This document shows positions 24,984 through 33,281 of a stretch of DNA of 64,000 nucleotides, in pieces (the first letter of the stretch is position 1; the number at the start of each line of letters is the position of its first letter). The translations under genes and the position numbers were made by a program. The notes under the pieces are model-generated. The model searched no databases. It saw only the letters and a list, made by a program, of their open reading frames with translations, and was not told the origin of the DNA. Origin of the DNA: Alphaproteobacteria bacterium (GTDB lineage Bacteria > Pseudomonadota > Alphaproteobacteria > Rs-D84); assembly GCA_017409215.1 (NCBI GenBank), contig JAFQTD010000023.1, forward strand, positions 1 through 64,000. The letters are read 5' to 3'.

Positions 24984-25505
24984 ATGCTTAATGTTCAAAT
25001 TGATGCTACTAAATTAAAAATTATGGAAACCAAATTAAATTGTAAATTTGGTAACGATGGCGTATTTGTAGAAATGGCACTTGCCTTAAACGAATACCAA
25101 GAACAATTGCCATCCATCAGCGGCGTTTCATTTTGTGTCTATTCTGGAGATTTAGAAAAGATTAGAAAACTTGTCGAAAAAGTTGACTCCAAGTGGAGTA
25201 AATATTTTACAGAGAACACAACGATATTTTGTGCGTTTATAAATAAAGAACCCGTATCTTTTTGTATAGTAACACCTACAGCTGATTCTATTTTGGCTGA
25301 CGATAAATTAAGAATAGGCGGTGTTGCCTGTGTTGGAACTGTACCAGAATATAGAAAACGTGGCATTGGACTTAAAATGGTCGATATGGCAACGATGCAC
25401 TTAAAAAGTCAAGGTTGTGATATTGCCTATATTCATTACACACATTTAGAAAAATGGTATAAAAAGTTGGGGTATGAAACAATCGCAAGATTTTCTATTA
25501 TATAG
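24984..25505 (+). CDS. GNAT-family N-acetyltransferase
   Basis: Acetyl-CoA-dependent acetyltransferase of 173 aa. The CoA-binding motif A is GGVACVGTVPEYRKRGIGLKMVDMA, with the R/QxxGxG/A signature as RKRGIG, and it is followed by IAYIHYTHLEKWYKKLGYE, the usual strand-helix end of GNAT proteins. Substrate is unknown. The gene is notably AT-richer than its neighbours and lacks a clear ribosome binding site, so it may have entered separately. A toxin or antibiotic-modifying role is possible but not supported. Confidence 0.8.
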   Translation: MLNVQIDATKLKIMETKLNCKFGNDGVFVEMALALNEYQEQLPSISGVSFCVYSGDLEKIRKLVEKVDSKWSKYFTENTTIFCAFINKEPVSFCIVTPTADSILADDKLRIGGVACVGTVPEYRKRGIGLKMVDMATMHLKSQGCDIAYIHYTHLEKWYKKLGYETIARFSII

Positions 25506-25548
25506 GCTGTAATCATTGTTGGCGAAATAACAACGAAAGGAGTGTCAA

Positions 25549-25818
25549 ATGCCAAAAATTAAAAAGATATTTACCGAATATGGCCTGGATTTTGATAATA
25601 ATAAATATGGGTTTGGCCGCAGTACAGAGTACGAATACACTGACGGCACAGAGATGAGAACCCATGAACAGGTTGAATTCAAGAAAGTGCATGCAAGGTA
25701 TTTCAGAATTTGGATTGGCAAAATAGTGTTTGTGATAGACTCAGACCGGCCACACTTTTCATTCCGTAAAAAGAAACGCTGGAACTTCAAGATAGTGTAC
25801 GGCAAAAGTGGACAATAA
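25549..25818 (+). CDS. Hypothetical island protein (89 aa)
   Basis: AAAGGAG precedes the ATG. Rich in aromatic and basic residues (YFRIWIGKIVFVIDSDRPHFSFRKKKRWNFKI), probably a small beta-rich protein. No domain recognised. Lies 15 nt before the Nudix gene on the same strand. Confidence 0.55.
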   Translation: MPKIKKIFTEYGLDFDNNKYGFGRSTEYEYTDGTEMRTHEQVEFKKVHARYFRIWIGKIVFVIDSDRPHFSFRKKKRWNFKIVYGKSGQ

Positions 25819-25832
25819 AAAGGGATAAAAAT

Positions 25833-26306
25833 ATGTCAGAACGTGCAATGTTCAAGGGTGTAATAAACCTGATTATCAAGCAAGACGACAAAGTGTTATT
25901 ATTCTTCCGCAATGATGGCTTTTTTAACTATGATGGTGGTTGGTGGGTTCTGCCGGCAGGACACATTGAACAAGGCGAAACTGCTATGGCAGCAGCAATA
26001 CGAGAGGCAAAAGAAGAACTGGACATCGATATCGACTCAGATGACATCAAGTGCGTACACGTCACCAGCAATTTGGCCAGTCGCACAGAATCTTTTGATT
26101 TCTTTTTCGAGGTATCAAAATACACCGGCACAATTCGTAATTGCGAGGGGGACAAGTGTGCAGATATGCAATACTTTACATTGGATGAGGTTGCAAATCT
26201 AAAGAACGTTGTTTCAACCACACGTATATCATTGGCTGGATTGGCCAAAGGCGAGATATATTCAGAATGTAAATCATATAGCAGCGGCAGCAAGGCACAG
26301 TCATGA
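25833..26306 (+). CDS. Nudix hydrolase
   Basis: Protein of 157 aa with a Nudix box at 43-65, GHIEQGETAMAAAIREAKEEL, in which the metal-binding REAKEE core is intact and the usual Gly after EExG is replaced by Asp. Nudix enzymes split nucleoside diphosphates linked to another group, such as oxidised dNTPs, NADH, ADP-ribose or RNA caps. The substrate is unknown. The gene overlaps the next by 4 nt (ATGA). Phages often carry Nudix genes. Confidence 0.88.
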   Translation: MSERAMFKGVINLIIKQDDKVLLFFRNDGFFNYDGGWWVLPAGHIEQGETAMAAAIREAKEELDIDIDSDDIKCVHVTSNLASRTESFDFFFEVSKYTGTIRNCEGDKCADMQYFTLDEVANLKNVVSTTRISLAGLAKGEIYSECKSYSSGSKAQS

Positions 26307-26818
26307 AAATTTTTGTAACAAAAGAATACTATGATAAATCCCAACGGACCGTTCGAGAGTTGCAAGAACGACTGGCCCAGATACGCAACGATAAGACGGC
26401 CGCATACACAGAAGACACAAACACATGGCATGATAATTTTGCATATGAACATTTGACCAGGGAAGAAAAGCAGACAGAAAAATTGGTCGCTGATTTAATG
26501 GCAGACCTGGACAATATGCTTGTCGTACCAAGGAATAAGCCGGCAACCACAGAAACAGTCGGTCTGTATTGCTGGGTATGCGTGACCCAAGAAAATGAAA
26601 CCACTGGTGCAGAAACAAAATGCAGGCTGGGGATTGTGCCATTGGGGGCAGAAGACATACCGCAACAAAAGTACGCATATAATATGCCACTGGTTCATCC
26701 TTTGGTCGGGTTATCAGTTGGGGATGAAATAACCGTTCGTGTGCCATCAGGCGAAATACATATGACAATTCAAACGATTGAACCTATGTTCAACCCCAGG
26801 AATGGAGATAGTAAATAG
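26303..26818 (+). CDS. GreA/GreB C-terminal-like protein
   Basis: Protein of 171 aa. The N-terminal half is coiled-coil-like (SQRTVRELQERLAQIRNDKTAAY). The C-terminal segment MPLVHPLVGLSVGDEITVRVPSGEIHMTI matches the end of transcript-cleavage factors GreA/GreB and Rnk, an FKBP-like fold that binds the RNA polymerase secondary channel. This makes it a candidate secondary-channel regulator, which is an inference. It overlaps the Nudix gene by 4 nt and ends just before the promoter of the tRNA-Trp operon. Confidence 0.6.
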   Translation: MKIFVTKEYYDKSQRTVRELQERLAQIRNDKTAAYTEDTNTWHDNFAYEHLTREEKQTEKLVADLMADLDNMLVVPRNKPATTETVGLYCWVCVTQENETTGAETKCRLGIVPLGAEDIPQQKYAYNMPLVHPLVGLSVGDEITVRVPSGEIHMTIQTIEPMFNPRNGDSK

Positions 26819-26888
26819 ACTCCTCTATGACAAGGAATTACTTCCTGAAAAAAGGTCAAAAAAACAAGCCGTTATACTGATAAATGGC

Positions 26889-26916
26889 TTGACATTCTAT
26901 AAGTCTGCATTAAAAT
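26889..26916 (+). promoter_or_regulatory. Strong promoter for tRNA-Trp and the following operon
   Basis: Consensus TTGACA (26889-26894), 16-bp spacer, TAAAAT (26911-26916). Start expected near 26923, 11 nt before the tRNA. No terminator is seen between the tRNA and the next gene. Confidence 0.7.
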
Positions 26917-26933
26917 ATTATTCTATAACAAAC

Positions 26934-27007
26934 AGGGGCATGGTTCAATGGTAGAACAGCGGTCTCCAAAACCGTTGATGTGGGTTCGATTCCTGCTGCC
27001 CCTGCCA
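26934..27007 (+). tRNA. tRNA-Trp (CCA) inside the island
   Basis: Acceptor AGGGGCA/TGCCCCT, D-arm GTTC...GAAC, anticodon stem GCGGT/ACCGT with loop CTCCAAA (anticodon CCA), T-loop TTCGATT, discriminator G73 as in bacterial tRNA-Trp, and encoded CCA. All helices form, with G-U pairs at 27-43 and in the T stem. Only 19 nt separate it from the next start codon, so it is probably processed from the operon transcript. Its presence next to two TrpRS genes is striking. Confidence 0.93.
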
Positions 27008-27026
27008 CTATAGGATCTAAAATTTT

Positions 27027-28619
27027 ATGGATACAATACTTATTATTGGCACAGGACAAATAGGTAAAGCGACTTTGTTTCGCCTTTTGCAAAAACGGCC
27101 TAAAAAAGTAATTGTGCATAATTTAACTCGTCAAGAAAGTCAAGATTGTATAAAGCTATTTCGTTCATCATTTAAAGGCACAAAATTTGTAGAATCACAT
27201 GGCAATATCTTTATGCCTCATAGTCTTAAGGATCTGACAAGAGAAGAATTATCTGCTCATTCAAGAGAAGTTATAAACTATTTTTACTCCGAGCTAAGTG
27301 AAGATTTATTAAAGCAATCTAGTATTTACAATCTAGTCTCAAAGTACCGACCAGATGTTATAGTTGATGCCGTAAATTCTGCCACGGTGTTGGGAAATGC
27401 GTATAATCCTGAAAAGCGAAAAGAGAAATTCGAAAAAGCCCCTAATAAATGTTGTGTAGATTTGATGGCTAATGATTTTGTAACAAAGCTTATAGTCTTT
27501 GTTTCAAGTCTTAAATATGCACTGGAAAAATTTCCAGTCAAGAGATATATAAAGGTATCTACAACTGGATTGGGTGGAATGGGACTAAATATGCCCTATA
27601 CGCATGGTGATAATCCTCAATTTAATCTATCCTATGCTCTGATGGGCAAAGTGTCTGCTAGTGGTATCATGCATCAACTGCTATGGAGTTTGGCTCACAC
27701 ACCAGGATTTAATATTTCACTTGTTGTTCCTGGAACCTTTGTCGGGCTAGACAGTGTTGAAGACGAACCAGTTGACAATAGCTATGGATTTGTATCAAGG
27801 AGAAAAACACCGCTAATATATCAGCTTATACATGGAAAGGAACTAAAGTATGCAAGTTCAGAGAAGTCTGAAATTATGCATTTCCCAGTTGTTAGAGCTG
27901 GGGAGAATCATGTGTATTCAAAAGAAGAGCTAAAAGTGCTTACGGCAATTGGTCAGATGGAGGCTATAACAAAAGAGGAAGTAGCCAAAGCTGTAACAGA
28001 CATTCTTGATGGCGACAATAAAGGTGATTTATTTACAGCAATGGATAAGGCTGTGTTACAGCCAACGTATGCTGGTAGGCAAATGGTAAATATGGCAATT
28101 GAGTCTCTGAATACAATGGAGGGTATTCATGGTGTTGCGACTGGAAATCTGGGAGGAAAAACTGCCAAACATCTTTATGAACTGTATTGTATCAAACGGG
28201 TTGCGCCCAAATTAAAGGATGTTTTTAGCAAGGATCTTGTAGACAAGGTAAACAACTTCATGCGCAATGACAATGACTTGATATGTGAAACAATATCTCT
28301 CGGAATACCAGTAATATTCCAAGATAATCAGATTGCTATTGGTGATTATACGTTGTTGCCAGAAAAAGATGCTGATAAAAAGATAACAAAAGAACACCTT
28401 GAACGATGGCGTAGCCAATGTTGGATTGATTTAAGTAGGGACAACCTGGAAAAGTGGAAAAAAATATTTAAAGAAATACAGGAAGTTGTTGACAAACGAA
28501 AAAATTGTGTTTATAGTGATTTTGTCAATAAAGAAATTGTCCCCTCAAGTGAGGATTATGATATAGCTGAAATACTGGCCTATTATTATAATTCAAGAGG
28601 TAAAGGCAGAAAAAAATAG
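27027..28619 (+). CDS. NAD(P)-binding Rossmann-fold protein, first gene of TrpRS operon
   Basis: Protein of 530 aa beginning ILIIGTGQIGKATLFRLL, a GxGxxG dinucleotide-binding motif. Further on, PDVIVDAVNSATVLGN, KVSTTGLGGMG and SYALMGKVSASGIMH...ISLVVPGTFVG follow the layout of extended short-chain dehydrogenases, with a possible Tyr/Lys pair, although spacing is YxxxxK instead of YxxxK. The C-terminal 200 residues are helical and unassigned. It may be a nucleoside-diphosphate-sugar or other substrate oxidoreductase. It starts 19 nt after tRNA-Trp and ends 9 nt before trpS. Confidence 0.65.
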   Translation: MDTILIIGTGQIGKATLFRLLQKRPKKVIVHNLTRQESQDCIKLFRSSFKGTKFVESHGNIFMPHSLKDLTREELSAHSREVINYFYSELSEDLLKQSSIYNLVSKYRPDVIVDAVNSATVLGNAYNPEKRKEKFEKAPNKCCVDLMANDFVTKLIVFVSSLKYALEKFPVKRYIKVSTTGLGGMGLNMPYTHGDNPQFNLSYALMGKVSASGIMHQLLWSLAHTPGFNISLVVPGTFVGLDSVEDEPVDNSYGFVSRRKTPLIYQLIHGKELKYASSEKSEIMHFPVVRAGENHVYSKEELKVLTAIGQMEAITKEEVAKAVTDILDGDNKGDLFTAMDKAVLQPTYAGRQMVNMAIESLNTMEGIHGVATGNLGGKTAKHLYELYCIKRVAPKLKDVFSKDLVDKVNNFMRNDNDLICETISLGIPVIFQDNQIAIGDYTLLPEKDADKKITKEHLERWRSQCWIDLSRDNLEKWKKIFKEIQEVVDKRKNCVYSDFVNKEIVPSSEDYDIAEILAYYYNSRGKGRKK

Positions 28620-28628
28620 GTTAAAAAA

Positions 28629-29768
28629 ATGGATACTAAAGAACAAAAGAAAGAAATCTTGCTGACAGGCGATAGACCAACAGGTCAATTGCATTTGGGG
28701 CATTATGTTGGAACTTTAAGAAAACGTGTCGAATTACAGGATGACCCAAGATTCAAACAATACGTATTTATTTCGGATTTGCAGGCATTAACGGACAATG
28801 CACGTGATCCAGAGAAAATTCGTAATAATTTGATTGAGGTTGCGCTGGATTACTTAGCAGTGGGTATCGACCCTAAAAAATCAACGATTTTCGTGCAGTC
28901 TCAGATTCCAGAATTAGCAGAATTGACAATGTACTATATGAACTTAGTTACACTGGCCAGATTGCATAGAAATCCAACCATTAAAAGTGAAATTAAAGAT
29001 CGAGGTTTCGGTGACAACATCCCAACTGGATTTATGACATATCCAATAAGTCAAGCGGCAGATATTACAGCATTTAATGCTAAATATGTGCCTGGTGGAG
29101 AAGACCAGGAACCAATTATCGAACAAACACGAGAAATCGTACGTTCTTTTAATAATATCTACGGTAAGATTTTGGTTGAACCGTATATGATTTTACCAGG
29201 CAATGATGTATGTAACCGCCTACCAGGTATTGACGGGAAAGGAAAGATGAGCAAATCTTTAGGTAATGCGATATACTTGGCAGACGAGCCATCCGTCATC
29301 AAGAAAAAAGTCATGAGTATGTTCACCGATCCTCTTCATCTGAGAATTGAAGATCCAGGTCATTTAGAGGGTAACATACCATTCATATATTTGAAAGCAT
29401 TCTGTAAGCCAGAACATTTTGCAAAGTATTTGCCAGAATATAAAAGCTTAACAGAACTTGAACAACACTATCAGCGTGGTGGATTGGGGGATGGAACTGT
29501 AAAGAAATTCTTGAATGCTATTTTGCAAGAAGAATTGCAGCCAATCAGAGAAAGAAGACAGTTCTATCAAGCAAATATTGAACTTGTATACAACATTTTA
29601 GAGGATGGTAGTAAGGAAGCAAGAAAAGTTGCAGCAGAAACCTTAAAAAAGGTAAGACGGGCGATAGGAATAGAATACTTTGATGATGCAGAGCTGAAAA
29701 GAACGTATCAAAATAAGTATAATAATATTTTGAGTCAAGCAGCTGCAATGCAAAAAAAAACTAAATAA
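28629..29768 (+). CDS. trpS: Tryptophanyl-tRNA synthetase, island copy 1
   Basis: Class I synthetase of 379 aa. HIGH motif as HLGH (22-25) in RPTGQLHLGHYVG, the TrpRS-specific SQIPELAELT and PISQAADI blocks, and KMSKS at 206-210. All catalytic motifs are intact. It is longer than typical bacterial TrpRS (about 330-340 aa), with an extended C-terminal anticodon region. A second, clearly different TrpRS lies 2.5 kb downstream in the same operon, and the host must also have a chromosomal trpS, so this enzyme probably has a special role: charging the adjacent tRNA-Trp, resistance to a Trp analogue, or supply of Trp-AMP or Trp-tRNA to a pathway. Confidence 0.92.
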   Translation: MDTKEQKKEILLTGDRPTGQLHLGHYVGTLRKRVELQDDPRFKQYVFISDLQALTDNARDPEKIRNNLIEVALDYLAVGIDPKKSTIFVQSQIPELAELTMYYMNLVTLARLHRNPTIKSEIKDRGFGDNIPTGFMTYPISQAADITAFNAKYVPGGEDQEPIIEQTREIVRSFNNIYGKILVEPYMILPGNDVCNRLPGIDGKGKMSKSLGNAIYLADEPSVIKKKVMSMFTDPLHLRIEDPGHLEGNIPFIYLKAFCKPEHFAKYLPEYKSLTELEQHYQRGGLGDGTVKKFLNAILQEELQPIRERRQFYQANIELVYNILEDGSKEARKVAAETLKKVRRAIGIEYFDDAELKRTYQNKYNNILSQAAAMQKKTK

Positions 29769-29786
29769 AGGAACGTTGTTGGAATT

Positions 29787-31538
29787 ATGATCGAAGACTT
29801 TAAAACTACGGTCTTAAATATAGGCAAGAAAGCGGAAAATTTAAAAAGAGTAGCCGCTTTCTTGCAAGGAAGAGAAAAAATAATAGTCCCGGATGGAATA
29901 TCGTTAAGTACGGGATGTTTCGAAACGCTTAGACGACAAACCACAGGTCCATGGGTTAGTTACAGGGATGTGGATATCCCCAAAGATTTATGGGAAAATA
30001 TTTGGACAAGCATTAAGCAAACTTTCGGGGATGATAAATTAGTTGTTCGCAGCTCGGCAACATGCGAAGATTCTATCTTTTTTAGTGGGGCTGGACAATA
30101 TGAGTCCTTCTTGAATATATCAACCCCAGAAGAAGTAAAAATAGCAATCCAAAAGATTTATGCTTCGCTTTTCTCGATCAACTCATACTTTTATTCCAAA
30201 ATACATACTATAGATTTAGGCAAAGAATCTATGGCTGTATTGATACAACGTGTTGCGCCTGTCAAAATGTCGGGCGTTTTATTTAGTTGCGATCCAATAA
30301 CATCGGAAAACAAGATCATTATAGAATCGACAAAGGGGTTGGGGACCAATGTAGTATCAGGATTGGGAAATATCAAGAGGTTAGAAATTGACTATGAAAA
30401 TAGCAGTCTTTCACTCTCGCCAGTTCTTGAACGATTAGTCGACGTGGCAAAAGATATAAAGCAGTTCTTTGGATATGATGTGGATATAGAATGGGGAACT
30501 GATGCAGACGATAATTTGTATATTTTTCAAGTTCGTCCAATTATATTTAATGACACACAAGCAGAAATAAAATATCCAGACCCGTTAAGCGATTTACAGA
30601 CATATTCAGTTCTTTCTAAGGGATTGACTATCGGCAGGATTGCACCATTCTCAGGGGCGGACAGTAATAAAATTGTTTGCCAAGATGGACACATTGATGT
30701 TAACGATTTGAAAAAAATAATCCAATCAAAGGGCATGGTCCTTCATACAGATGGTCGTCTTTCTCACTTTGCAAACATTGCAAGGGAATTAAAAAAGCCA
30801 TGTATCGTAATGAAGGATTTTTCTCCTGACCCAGACAAAGTGTACCTACTTGATGGATTTAATGGTTTCCTGGTTGAAATGGATAAACTGACATCGAACA
30901 ACAAGGCATGCGCCTTATGGAGTTTTATTGAACAAAAAGTCAATAATTTTAATGCAGGAATAGAACAATTTAATGGGATGATAACTGCATTTTGTGAAGA
31001 TAAATACGAACAGGTTCATTTTGATGTTGATGGCGCAGAAATCGAAAGGATTTTGCTAGAAAATAATTTTGTAAAGAATAGCATTTTGCAAAAGATAATA
31101 ACATTTGATTTTCCAGACAGGAAATTGATTGAACAAGGAAGAATTATTCGTATTCAGCACACAAACTGCACAACTAGAATTCAGACCAAGGAATTAGAAT
31201 CAAGTCTGGGAAACTATAGACACGAAAAAAACAATCTGATCGAGGTTGAGAATCAAACAGTTGGAATAAAAATGATGCTGGAACTTGGATTAGAGGAAAC
31301 CGGACGACAAGAAAGGCATATTGTACAATATTCTAGTGAACAATACAATACCAGTGTGAACATCATACAATGGCCCAACTCCCCATGCTACATAGGTGTT
31401 GAGGGTAATACTACGGAAGATATTGATAAAACAGTGAGATTGTTGGGGCTAGACCCAAAAGACGGTTCGGCACCTAATGGAAAACAGATATTTGAGAAGT
31501 TAAACCTAAAACTAACAGATTGCAGCTTTGGAGGCTAA
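29787..31538 (+). CDS. PEP-synthase-like ATP-grasp/phosphohistidine protein fused to a CYTH-like domain
   Basis: Three parts in 583 aa. Residues 1-252 are a PPDK_N/PEP-synthase ATP-binding domain (VVRSSATCEDSIFFSGAGQYESFLN, IEWGTDADDNLYIFQVRP). Residues about 295-365 are the swivelling phosphohistidine domain with the active-site His 327 in TDGRLSHFANIARELKKPCIV. Residues about 408-555 resemble a CYTH/CyaB domain: HFDVD, IRIQHTN, TKELE, RHEKNNLIEVEN and IGVEGNT follow its strand order, but the first ExExK motif is degenerate. The PEP-binding TIM barrel is absent. The layout recalls rifampicin phosphotransferase, so transfer of a phosphate to an unknown acceptor held by the CYTH part is plausible but inferred. 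Confidence 0.75.
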   Translation: MIEDFKTTVLNIGKKAENLKRVAAFLQGREKIIVPDGISLSTGCFETLRRQTTGPWVSYRDVDIPKDLWENIWTSIKQTFGDDKLVVRSSATCEDSIFFSGAGQYESFLNISTPEEVKIAIQKIYASLFSINSYFYSKIHTIDLGKESMAVLIQRVAPVKMSGVLFSCDPITSENKIIIESTKGLGTNVVSGLGNIKRLEIDYENSSLSLSPVLERLVDVAKDIKQFFGYDVDIEWGTDADDNLYIFQVRPIIFNDTQAEIKYPDPLSDLQTYSVLSKGLTIGRIAPFSGADSNKIVCQDGHIDVNDLKKIIQSKGMVLHTDGRLSHFANIARELKKPCIVMKDFSPDPDKVYLLDGFNGFLVEMDKLTSNNKACALWSFIEQKVNNFNAGIEQFNGMITAFCEDKYEQVHFDVDGAEIERILLENNFVKNSILQKIITFDFPDRKLIEQGRIIRIQHTNCTTRIQTKELESSLGNYRHEKNNLIEVENQTVGIKMMLELGLEETGRQERHIVQYSSEQYNTSVNIIQWPNSPCYIGVEGNTTEDIDKTVRLLGLDPKDGSAPNGKQIFEKLNLKLTDCSFGG

Positions 31539-31539
31539 T

Positions 31540-32289
31540 ATGAAAAGAAAAGTAGTTGTTCTAACGGATTGTGTAGATGTAGCATGGCAGGAAATACGAG
31601 GTTCCATTTACAGTAATTCAAATGAGTATGATGTCGAAATCGAACCTGTTGTTCCTGTAGATTCTTACAATATAGTTAATGCGAATTTCCTTGTAAAATT
31701 GATTGCAGAAATTTATCCAGACAACACAATAATATGTGTCATTGTAAACCCCTTAAAGGAAAGAACAGAACGAATCATTGGCCGCACAAAACGTAAAAAT
31801 ATCATTTTCGAGGGAACAAACACGGGTGCATTTGGCTGGTTGATTGATGATTTTGGCTGTGAAGAACTATATGAGTTGTTTGACCCTGGATTTGTCCCAT
31901 TCGGTGGTAAATACGTACACGCACCAGCAGTTGGAAAGGCAGCGTCTGGTATTGAGATCAGCAAACTGGGCAACCCTTTTCCTGTAGAAAAAATCAGAAA
32001 ACAGAATCCGCTGCCAGGTCAGGTAATGCATATTGACAACTTCGGTAATTTGAAAATTTTCCATAAGTTTGACAAGGAAATTGATGGAACTGAATATGAA
32101 ATTACAATTAACGACAAAACATTTAATATGATATTTAACACCAGAATGATGGCTCGAAATGATGGCGAATTGATCATCTACCCAGGGTCCTCATTTGGGT
32201 ATACAGAAATAGGAACAGTGAGAGGGAACTTTGCTAAAGAATATGATGTAAAGGTGGGGGATGTAGTTATAATCAAAAAAAAGGCATAA
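31540..32289 (+). CDS. SAM hydroxide adenosyltransferase (DUF62/fluorinase) family protein
   Basis: Protein of 249 aa; the ATG at 31540 follows GGAGG and starts one base after the preceding stop. Family blocks: VVVLTDCVDVAWQEIRGSI at the N-terminus, GAFGWLIDDFG, PFGGKYVHAPAVGKAASG, GQVMHIDNFGNLKI and GSSFGYTEIGTVRGNFA. This superfamily splits S-adenosylmethionine to adenosine and methionine, or makes halogenated adenosine. The usual DPGVGxxR block is altered to NPLKERTER, so activity on SAM itself is uncertain. In an operon with a radical SAM enzyme it may control SAM or process a SAM-derived compound. Confidence 0.8.
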   Translation: MKRKVVVLTDCVDVAWQEIRGSIYSNSNEYDVEIEPVVPVDSYNIVNANFLVKLIAEIYPDNTIICVIVNPLKERTERIIGRTKRKNIIFEGTNTGAFGWLIDDFGCEELYELFDPGFVPFGGKYVHAPAVGKAASGIEISKLGNPFPVEKIRKQNPLPGQVMHIDNFGNLKIFHKFDKEIDGTEYEITINDKTFNMIFNTRMMARNDGELIIYPGSSFGYTEIGTVRGNFAKEYDVKVGDVVIIKKKA

Positions 32290-32292
32290 TAT

Positions 32293-33276
32293 ATGGATAG
32301 AATGTTATCAGGAGGGAGGCCCACAGGAAAGTTACATTTAGGACATTACATGGGGGCTTTTAAGTCGTTGGCTGAGCTGCAACAGAAATATGAAACATTC
32401 TTCATTATTTCAGATATGCATATGCTTACAACTAAATGCTCAAAGGAACATATCAATTCCATGTATAACAATACCATCAATATGGTTATTGATAGCATTG
32501 GAATGGGTGTCTCCCCAGATGATACAACATATTATCTGCAATCTCAGATCCCAGAATTGTCTAACATTTTCGGGCTGATACAAAATATGACGACTGTGGA
32601 CAGAGTCGCACAAACACCAAGTCTGTTGGAAATGTCAAAACATGCCAAACAGGACGAAATGACCCTAGGATTATTGGCTTATCCCGTTTTAGAGGCGGCA
32701 GATATTTTTGGTATGAATGCCAAGTATGTACCAGTTGGTAAAGACAATATAGACCATATAAAAATCACCCAGGAAATAATCAAATTTATAAACACCGAAT
32801 ATGGTGCTAGTTTTGATATTCCCGATTATATAACCACAAAGAATAACTATGTTTTGGGGATAGACGGATCAAATAAAATGAGCAAGAGCCTGGACAACTG
32901 TATCTACGTTAGAGATAGTATCGATGCTATCAAGGAAAAAGTTGGTAAAATGCAGTGGGCGGAACCAGGCTCAGATAAGCTTAATGTCGTAATGCATTAT
33001 CTTGACATCTTTGGCAAGCCAGAGGACAAAACCATTGTTCAGCGTTTCAATGATGGGGAAAGCCAGCATTCAAGGACCAGTAGAGATTTGCTAACAGATC
33101 GATTGATTGAAATTGTGGAACCTATGCATTCAAGAATGCAGCCATATCTGAAAGATAGAACAGCTGTGGTTGACTTATTACAGGCAGGAACAAGCAAGGC
33201 AAGAGAAATTGTTCAGAAAAGACAACAAGCTCTCTTTTCCACTATGGGAATGATAAACTTGTACAAGCAAAAGTAA
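32293..33276 (+). CDS. trpS: Tryptophanyl-tRNA synthetase, island copy 2
   Basis: Compact TrpRS of 327 aa with HLGH (15-18) in RPTGKLHLGHYMG, SQIPELSNI, PVLEAADIFGMNAKYVPVG and KMSKS at 195-199. It differs along its whole length from the copy at 28629 (for example, no RGFGDNIPTGFMTYP segment), so it is not a recent duplication. Both have intact motifs. It sits 3 nt after the SAM-family gene and 5 nt before the radical SAM gene. Length is that of housekeeping TrpRS. Two TrpRS types in one operon suggests one for resistance or general charging and one specialised. Confidence 0.92.
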   Translation: MDRMLSGGRPTGKLHLGHYMGAFKSLAELQQKYETFFIISDMHMLTTKCSKEHINSMYNNTINMVIDSIGMGVSPDDTTYYLQSQIPELSNIFGLIQNMTTVDRVAQTPSLLEMSKHAKQDEMTLGLLAYPVLEAADIFGMNAKYVPVGKDNIDHIKITQEIIKFINTEYGASFDIPDYITTKNNYVLGIDGSNKMSKSLDNCIYVRDSIDAIKEKVGKMQWAEPGSDKLNVVMHYLDIFGKPEDKTIVQRFNDGESQHSRTSRDLLTDRLIEIVEPMHSRMQPYLKDRTAVVDLLQAGTSKAREIVQKRQQALFSTMGMINLYKQK

Positions 33277-33281
33277 ACACT

